Shown here piece after piece: positions 58,853 to 64,000 of a stretch of 64,000 nt of DNA. The DNA lies in the NCBI GenBank assembly GCA_902605035.1, contig CACLBB010000006.1:1-64000 (forward strand), given 5' to 3'. The translations under genes were made by a program, and so were the position numbers. How positions within the stretch are numbered: the stretch's first letter is position 1; every line of letters begins with the position of its first letter. The stretch is from an uncultured Pelagibacteraceae bacterium. GTDB taxonomy: Bacteria > Pseudomonadota > Alphaproteobacteria > Pelagibacterales > Pelagibacteraceae. The notes under the pieces are model-generated. The model had not been told where the DNA came from. It saw nothing but the letters and a program-made list of their open reading frames with translations, and did not search any database.

Positions 58853-59659
58853 GTTTTTTGTAACTTTTTCTTTTGACGTTCCTAAATTAACCTCATCAAA
58901 ATAAACTATCATATTAGGATAATCTTTGTCACCGTGTTCTCTTTTCCAGCCACTTACAAAAGTTTGATATATCCCAAAGTCTAATCCGACACCCCTTTTA
59001 GTATATGGCGTAATATTTTTTATATTTACAGCCTCTAATATTAATTTATCATTTACCCAAACTTTTAAGTAACCATCCTCTTCTCGTGAATAACGTGCAT
59101 TAATTAGAATATCAGTCCATTTTCCTCTCATGTCATTAATCTTAATTCCTTTTTTCATTTCAACATATTCTCCGCTCCACATTCTTCCAATTTCTAGCCA
59201 TTCGTTGCTTCTGTCAGTTACCATTAAAATTGGTTTCCATCCTTTTTCGTAAAGTTGCATGAAGGTAGTTCTGACAGGAGCTACTGATTTATAATCTTTG
59301 GGTAAAAAAATTGAAGCTGAGTACCAATAATCCTTTTTTCCTTTTTGATGTTCTTTAAATTGACCCTCGACTCTTTGTCTGTCCTTTTTACAATCATTAT
59401 GACCCTCGTCTTTACCACAATCTCCTAATCTTACCTCAAATCTGTAAGATTTTTTTCCTGATCTTACAGGATGTCCATCTTTAGAATTTACTAAATTAAA
59501 ACCATGCTTTTTTTTATGGGAGGTAGTTTTCTTTTTAACTTGTGTGTTAGAGACATCTTTGCTGTTCTTCGCTTCTGCAAAAGAAAAGCTTAAAATTATA
59601 AAAATAGCGGTTAAAAATAATATAACTTTATTTTTTGTACTTTTTGTAATTAGCAACAT
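58841..59659 (-). CDS. Secreted polysaccharide-lyase-like (heparin lyase I-type) protein
   Basis: Signal peptide (MLLITKSTKNKVILFLTAIFIILSFSFAEA); RFEVRLGDCGKDEGHNDCKKDRQRVEGQ, YWYSASIFLPKDYKS, KWTDILINARYSREEDGYLKVWVNDKLI. Start revised from 59698. Confidence 0.7.
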   Translation of the reverse strand: MLLITKSTKNKVILFLTAIFIILSFSFAEAKNSKDVSNTQVKKKTTSHKKKHGFNLVNSKDGHPVRSGKKSYRFEVRLGDCGKDEGHNDCKKDRQRVEGQFKEHQKGKKDYWYSASIFLPKDYKSVAPVRTTFMQLYEKGWKPILMVTDRSNEWLEIGRMWSGEYVEMKKGIKINDMRGKWTDILINARYSREEDGYLKVWVNDKLILEAVNIKNITPYTKRGVGLDFGIYQTFVSGWKREHGDKDYPNMIVYFDEVNLGTSKEKVTKNLRN

Positions 59660-60131
59660 AATGTTCTGCGTTTTCTTTAATGCTTTTAATCTCTTCATCT
59701 GTAACTTGTCTTACAATCTTACCAGGACTACCTATAACTAAAGATCTTTCTGGAATTACTTTGTTTTCAGTAACTAGAGCGTTTGCTCCAATAATAGAAT
59801 TTTTTCCGATTTTAGCTTTGTTTAAAATCGTACTACCTATTCCAATTAAACAATCATCTTCAATAACACATCCATGAAGCATTACTAAATGACCTACCGT
59901 TACGTTCTTTCCTATAATTGCTGGACACCCAGGATCAGTGTGCACCACGCTACCATCTTGAATATTTGAACCCTCCCCTATTGTGATAGTTTCTACATCG
60001 CCTCTTAGTGTAACATTAAACCAAATATTCGAATCTTTTTTTAAATCAACGTTTCCAATTACTACAGCATTTGGTGCAACCCAACTGTTAGGGTCTACTT
60101 TAGGTGTTTTGCCTTCAAAATCGTAAATCAT
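59628..60131 (-). CDS. Gamma-carbonic anhydrase-like hexapeptide protein
   Basis: APNAVVIGNVDLKKDSNIWFNVTLRGDVETITIGEGSNIQDGSVVHTDPGCPAIIGKNVTVGHLVMLHGC. Confidence 0.92.
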   Translation of the reverse strand: MIYDFEGKTPKVDPNSWVAPNAVVIGNVDLKKDSNIWFNVTLRGDVETITIGEGSNIQDGSVVHTDPGCPAIIGKNVTVGHLVMLHGCVIEDDCLIGIGSTILNKAKIGKNSIIGANALVTENKVIPERSLVIGSPGKIVRQVTDEEIKSIKENAEHYVANYKKYKK

Positions 60132-60172
60132 AAAATTGCTGTATAATTAATTTATAACTCTTATAATATATT

Positions 60173-60730
60173 ATGGTTTTAACTAAAACACCAATTTGTG
60201 ACTTTGGTAAAAAAGCAGAGAATTTTAAACTGAAATCTACAAATAACGAATTAATTTCACTAGATGATGTAAAGGGTAAAGCAGGAACTTTGATAATGTT
60301 TATATGTAACCACTGTCCATATGTTAAAGCTATTATAAAAGATCTCGTGGAAGATTGTAAAAATTTAAAAGCAGAAGGGATTAATTCAGTAGCTATTATG
60401 TCTAACGACACAAAAAATTATCCTGAAGACTCATTTGATAATATGATTAGATTTTCACAAGATAATAATTTTGAAAATTTAAATTATTTAATTGATGACA
60501 CACAAGAAATTGCCAAAAAATATGGAGCAGTATGCACTCCAGATTTTTTTGGGTATAATAAAAATTTAGAGCTTCAATATCGAGGAAGAATTAGGGAGCT
60601 TCAAAATTTAAAACCAGTTAGGAATGGAGAAAGTGATTTGAAGTCAGCTATGACAATGATTGCAAAAACTCAAAAAGGTCCTGCTGAACAAATTCCAAGC
60701 ATGGGTTGTAACATTAAATGGATTAAATAA
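60173..60730 (+). CDS. Thioredoxin-family / AhpC-TSA-like protein
   Basis: GTLIMFICNHCPYVKAIIKDLV; YLIDDTQEIAKKYGAVCTPDFFGYNKNLELQYRGRI. Confidence 0.9.
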   Translation: MVLTKTPICDFGKKAENFKLKSTNNELISLDDVKGKAGTLIMFICNHCPYVKAIIKDLVEDCKNLKAEGINSVAIMSNDTKNYPEDSFDNMIRFSQDNNFENLNYLIDDTQEIAKKYGAVCTPDFFGYNKNLELQYRGRIRELQNLKPVRNGESDLKSAMTMIAKTQKGPAEQIPSMGCNIKWIK

Positions 60731-61821
60731 TGTTTTTAATTTCTACTAGAAATTTTCCACCAGATGTTGGAGGGATTCAAAATTTAATGGAAGGTCTATC
60801 CATTGCATTATTAAATCATGGTCCCGTCAAAGTAATAGCCGATAAATTTTTAAATTGTGAAAATTACGATGAAAATTCAAAATTAAGTATTGAAAGAGTT
60901 TCGGGGTTTAAGTTATTTAGAAAATATAGAAAAGCAAATCTTGTTAAAGAATTTATTAATAATAATAATTTAAGAGCTGTATTTTTTGATCATTGGAAGA
61001 GTATTGAAAATATTAATTTAAATTCTTTAATTAAAACAAAGTCTTTTTGCTTAGTTCACTCGAAAGAAATTAACCATCCAGTAGGTTCCTCATTAAATAA
61101 GAGAATGCTTTCTGCTCTAGATAAAGCAAACTATATTGTAGCTAATTCAAATTTTACAAAAAATCTAATAATAAAACTCGGTTATAAAAAAGAAAACGTC
61201 GAAGTTATTAATCCCGGATGTAATTATCCAATAAAGGTCGAGAACTCATCAAAAAAATTTGCTGATAATATTTATGGAAATTCATTTCCAAAATTAATAA
61301 CAATCTCACGCTTGGATGGACGCAAATGTCATCAAAATATTCTTATGACGATAAAAAATATCTTGCCAAAATTTCCTAATCTCAAGTACGTTTCAATAGG
61401 AGATGGAGAAGAGAAAGTAAAATTACAAAAATTAAAAAAAGAGCTCGGGCTTTCTAAAGAAGTTAATTTTATTTATAGTTCTTCAGAACAAGAAAAACTT
61501 GGTCTTCTTGAAAAATCAGATATATTTGTAATGCCTTCTATTATTTATAAAAAGTCAGTTGAGGGATTTGGAATAACATTTATTGAAGCAGCTTCTTATG
61601 GCAAACCCTCTATAGGTGGAGTGTATGGAGGTGAAGCAGATGCTATAATTAATGGACAAACTGGATATCTATGTGATGGAAATAATCTTAATGCTTTATA
61701 TGAAACATTAATAAAAACTTTGAGCAATGATCATTACAAAGTATTAGGAAAAAATGCTCTTCAATTCTCGAAAAATTTTAGTTGGGATAAAATTATAAAA
61801 AAATATATTAAATTAATTTAA
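60730..61821 (+). CDS. Glycosyltransferase family 4
   Basis: FPPDVGGIQNLMEGLSIAL; ISRLDGRKCHQNIL; KSVEGFGITFIEAASYGKPSIGGVYGGEADAIINGQTGYL. Confidence 0.9.
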   Translation: MFLISTRNFPPDVGGIQNLMEGLSIALLNHGPVKVIADKFLNCENYDENSKLSIERVSGFKLFRKYRKANLVKEFINNNNLRAVFFDHWKSIENINLNSLIKTKSFCLVHSKEINHPVGSSLNKRMLSALDKANYIVANSNFTKNLIIKLGYKKENVEVINPGCNYPIKVENSSKKFADNIYGNSFPKLITISRLDGRKCHQNILMTIKNILPKFPNLKYVSIGDGEEKVKLQKLKKELGLSKEVNFIYSSSEQEKLGLLEKSDIFVMPSIIYKKSVEGFGITFIEAASYGKPSIGGVYGGEADAIINGQTGYLCDGNNLNALYETLIKTLSNDHYKVLGKNALQFSKNFSWDKIIKKYIKLI

Positions 61822-62745
61822 TCTCTCTTTAATTATTTTCATAACAGTACCTACTTCTAGATCTGATAGGTTTTTAACGCTGAGTGCTTTAAAGTGAGTA
61901 GTCTCAATACTTACTTTTTTAGGAGAAGTGTGGCTTCCAAAAAGGGCTATACCTTTTTTTTTAAGGTGAGAAGCAATGTGAGCTGGGCCTGTATCGTTTG
62001 AAATAATAAATTTTGCTCCGTTTATCAGAGATATAAGTTGGTTTATATCGACTGATTTTCCATCATCTAAAACAACGTTTGCGTTCAGTTTTAAAGCTTC
62101 TTCGATTTCGTTTGGTCCAGGTGCTACAAGAACTGAGTAACGGTTTTTATATTCTCTTCTTATTTGAGAAATTAAATTTTCATAATAGGGCCACTTTTTT
62201 TTTAGGTTTTTTTTAGAGCAAAAAGGAAAAATCAAAATATAATCTCTGTTTGTAAATTTTTTAATTAATGAAGATAAATCTCTCTTAGCCCAATCTAAAT
62301 CTATATCTTTTAAATAAGTAACAGGAATATTATCTTGTTTTAATTGTAATTCCATTCGATCTAAAACAGGATAAGTATCAAAATCTGCTTTAGTTTGACC
62401 TTTCTCTAACGTGTCAAATGATGATATCCATTCAGAGTTTTTTAAAATAAATTTTCTGTAAAATTTCGTTCTACTTGAGTTTTGTAGATCAATTACTTTG
62501 CTAAAATTATATTTTGATAATAATTTTCGTAAATTGAATAAAAAAAATAGATTCCATCTTGGTAGCCTTTTATCTATTAATACTCCATCTATATAAGGAC
62601 ACTCAGACATAAATATTGCATATGGTTGAGAAGTAAGAAGAAAAATCTTTCGATTTTTATAGTGCTCTCTAATATCTTTAATTGCCCCATTTGCTTGAAT
62701 TAGATCTCCTAAAGAGCCGTGTTTTATAATTAATATGTTTGACAT
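61813..62745 (-). CDS. Glycosyltransferase family 9 (heptosyltransferase-like)
   Basis: ILIIKHGSLGDLIQANGAIKDIREHY; FIISNDTGPAHIASHLKKKGIALFGSHTSPKKVS. Confidence 0.9.
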   Translation of the reverse strand: MSNILIIKHGSLGDLIQANGAIKDIREHYKNRKIFLLTSQPYAIFMSECPYIDGVLIDKRLPRWNLFFLFNLRKLLSKYNFSKVIDLQNSSRTKFYRKFILKNSEWISSFDTLEKGQTKADFDTYPVLDRMELQLKQDNIPVTYLKDIDLDWAKRDLSSLIKKFTNRDYILIFPFCSKKNLKKKWPYYENLISQIRREYKNRYSVLVAPGPNEIEEALKLNANVVLDDGKSVDINQLISLINGAKFIISNDTGPAHIASHLKKKGIALFGSHTSPKKVSIETTHFKALSVKNLSDLEVGTVMKIIKERLN

Positions 62746-62793
62746 TATTTAATCCAAGTATATTTATATTCTAGTATAGCCAAAAAAAATATA

Positions 62794-63189
62794 ATGAATA
62801 CAAAATTAGACAAAATATTGGCAGAAATTTCGGCCGGAGAACTAATTGATAAAATTACTATATTAGAAATCAAAAAAGCTAAAATTTCTGATAACGAAAA
62901 GTTGAAAGATATTTATAAAGAATTGGACTCTTTAAACAAAACCATGAATAATGTTATTAAAGATAAGTCGAAAATTACAGAATTTAAAGAATTGTTAAAA
63001 GATATAAATTTAAAACTTTGGGATATTGAGGCTGGAAAACGATTAGCTGAAAAAAATAATAAGTTTGACTCTGAATTTATTAAATTAGCACGTAACGTTT
63101 ACAAGTTTAATGATGAAAGAGCTCAGATAAAATTAAAGATAAATGAAACTTTGAATTCTAATATTAAGGAAATTAAATCCCATTTTTAA
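62794..63189 (+). CDS. Conserved hypothetical protein (DUF6165-like)
   Basis: ISAGELIDKITILEIKKAKISDNEKLKDIYKELDSL ... LKLWDIEAGKRLAEKN; recalled family resemblance, commonly next to glycosyltransferases. Confidence 0.65.
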   Translation: MNTKLDKILAEISAGELIDKITILEIKKAKISDNEKLKDIYKELDSLNKTMNNVIKDKSKITEFKELLKDINLKLWDIEAGKRLAEKNNKFDSEFIKLARNVYKFNDERAQIKLKINETLNSNIKEIKSHF

Positions 63190-63986
63190 TCAAATTTAAC
63201 ACTTGGAATTGTCTTTCTCAATTTGTTTACTATTTTTGGATTAATTAGAGTTGTAATAACACCTTCTTTTTTTCCAAGTTCTTTTAAAATTTGACCATCT
63301 GGTGAAACTATAAGTGAATGCCCATAAGTTTTTCTTCCATTACAATGTTTGCCGGCTTGTCCTGGAGCAAAAATATAAGAAAAATTTTCAATAGCTCTTG
63401 CTTTTAAAAGAGTATGCCAATGTTTTTTTCCTGTCGTTTCAGTAAATGCTGAAGGAACACTTATAAAAATTGCACCCCTCTTTGACATTTTCTTATACAT
63501 ACTTGGAAATCTTAGATCGTAACATATTGAAAGCCCTAGCTTGCCCCATGGCAAACTTGTAATTTTAATTTTGTTTCCAGATTTAAATAATTTTGATTCA
63601 AAATATTTTTCTTTGTTGCTTAATTTTGCGTCATACATATGAATTTTATCGTAGTAACATTTTATCTTTCCTAAAGGCGAAATAAGAATTGATCTATTTA
63701 CTAATTTATTTTTTTTTACTTTAATGATTAAAGAACCAATTAAAATCCATTTCTTATATTTTTTAGCTAAAATTTTTATTCCGTTTAAATAAAAATCTTT
63801 GTCCATAGAGGTGGCTGATTTTAAAAGTTTTTTTTTGTCTAAAGATATTTTTGATGAAACTTCGGGGGTAAGTATAAAATTTGTTTTTTGTTTAACAGCT
63901 CTTATAATAAGCTTCTTTGTTTTTTTAAGATTATATTCAACATTATCACTTGAGCAAAGTTGAATACAGGAAACTTTAAACATCAC
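63186..63986 (-). CDS. Carbon-nitrogen hydrolase (nitrilase superfamily)
   Basis: FILTPEVSSKI (Glu), CYYDKIHMYDAKL (Lys), LGLSICYDLRFPSMYKKMSKRGAIFISVPSAFTETTGKKHWHTLLKARAIENF (Cys). Confidence 0.92.
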   Translation of the reverse strand: MMFKVSCIQLCSSDNVEYNLKKTKKLIIRAVKQKTNFILTPEVSSKISLDKKKLLKSATSMDKDFYLNGIKILAKKYKKWILIGSLIIKVKKNKLVNRSILISPLGKIKCYYDKIHMYDAKLSNKEKYFESKLFKSGNKIKITSLPWGKLGLSICYDLRFPSMYKKMSKRGAIFISVPSAFTETTGKKHWHTLLKARAIENFSYIFAPGQAGKHCNGRKTYGHSLIVSPDGQILKELGKKEGVITTLINPKIVNKLRKTIPSVKFD

Positions 63987-64000
63987 TTCATTATAGATGA

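Noticed and set aside
60115-60411. 98-aa minus-strand ORF between the carbonic anhydrase-like and thioredoxin-like genes
   Set aside because: Entirely antisense to the thioredoxin-like gene and the intergenic region; no recognisable motifs.
1-64000. Search for mobile elements, phage genes, restriction/anti-phage systems and CRISPR arrays
   Set aside because: No transposase, integrase, Cas, toxin-antitoxin or R-M motifs were seen in the translated ORFs, and no short spaced repeats were found.

Overview
The window is a dense, AT-rich alphaproteobacterial segment. Gene content, compactness and codon usage suggest SAR11/Pelagibacterales (inference, no alignment run). Most of it is core metabolism and transport: a purBCSQL-bolA-grxD cluster, nadK with tRNA-Leu(UAA), rpsD, cimA, cysS, nadE, class II DAHP synthase, pgl, glmS, prpBC, a PotABCD-type transporter, znuABC-zur, nrdAB, a phosphomannomutase, dusA and rpoZ. 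Scattered among these are small accessory cassettes, mostly cell-surface glycan or sugar genes: GT9, GT4, GT39, FkbM, a cytidylyltransferase-methyltransferase fusion, and a sugar ABC transporter beside a GH13 phosphorylase. I saw no CRISPR array, transposon, prophage or recognisable defence system. The best second-look items are: (1) the alpha-glucoside-type ABC transporter with a sucrose/glucosylglycerate-phosphorylase-like GH13; (2) hairpins placed directly before the permease start codons in two unrelated ABC operons; (3) a reduced Anbu proteasome-like/ATP-grasp pair; (4) a cytidylyltransferase-methyltransferase fusion; (5) GlmU reduced to its acetyltransferase half; (6) a GT39 gene interrupted at an A9 tract; (7) tandem Zur boxes ending 3 nt before the znuA ATG; (8) a paired NrdR-like box upstream of nrdA; (9) a secreted 57-aa-repeat protein at the left edge.
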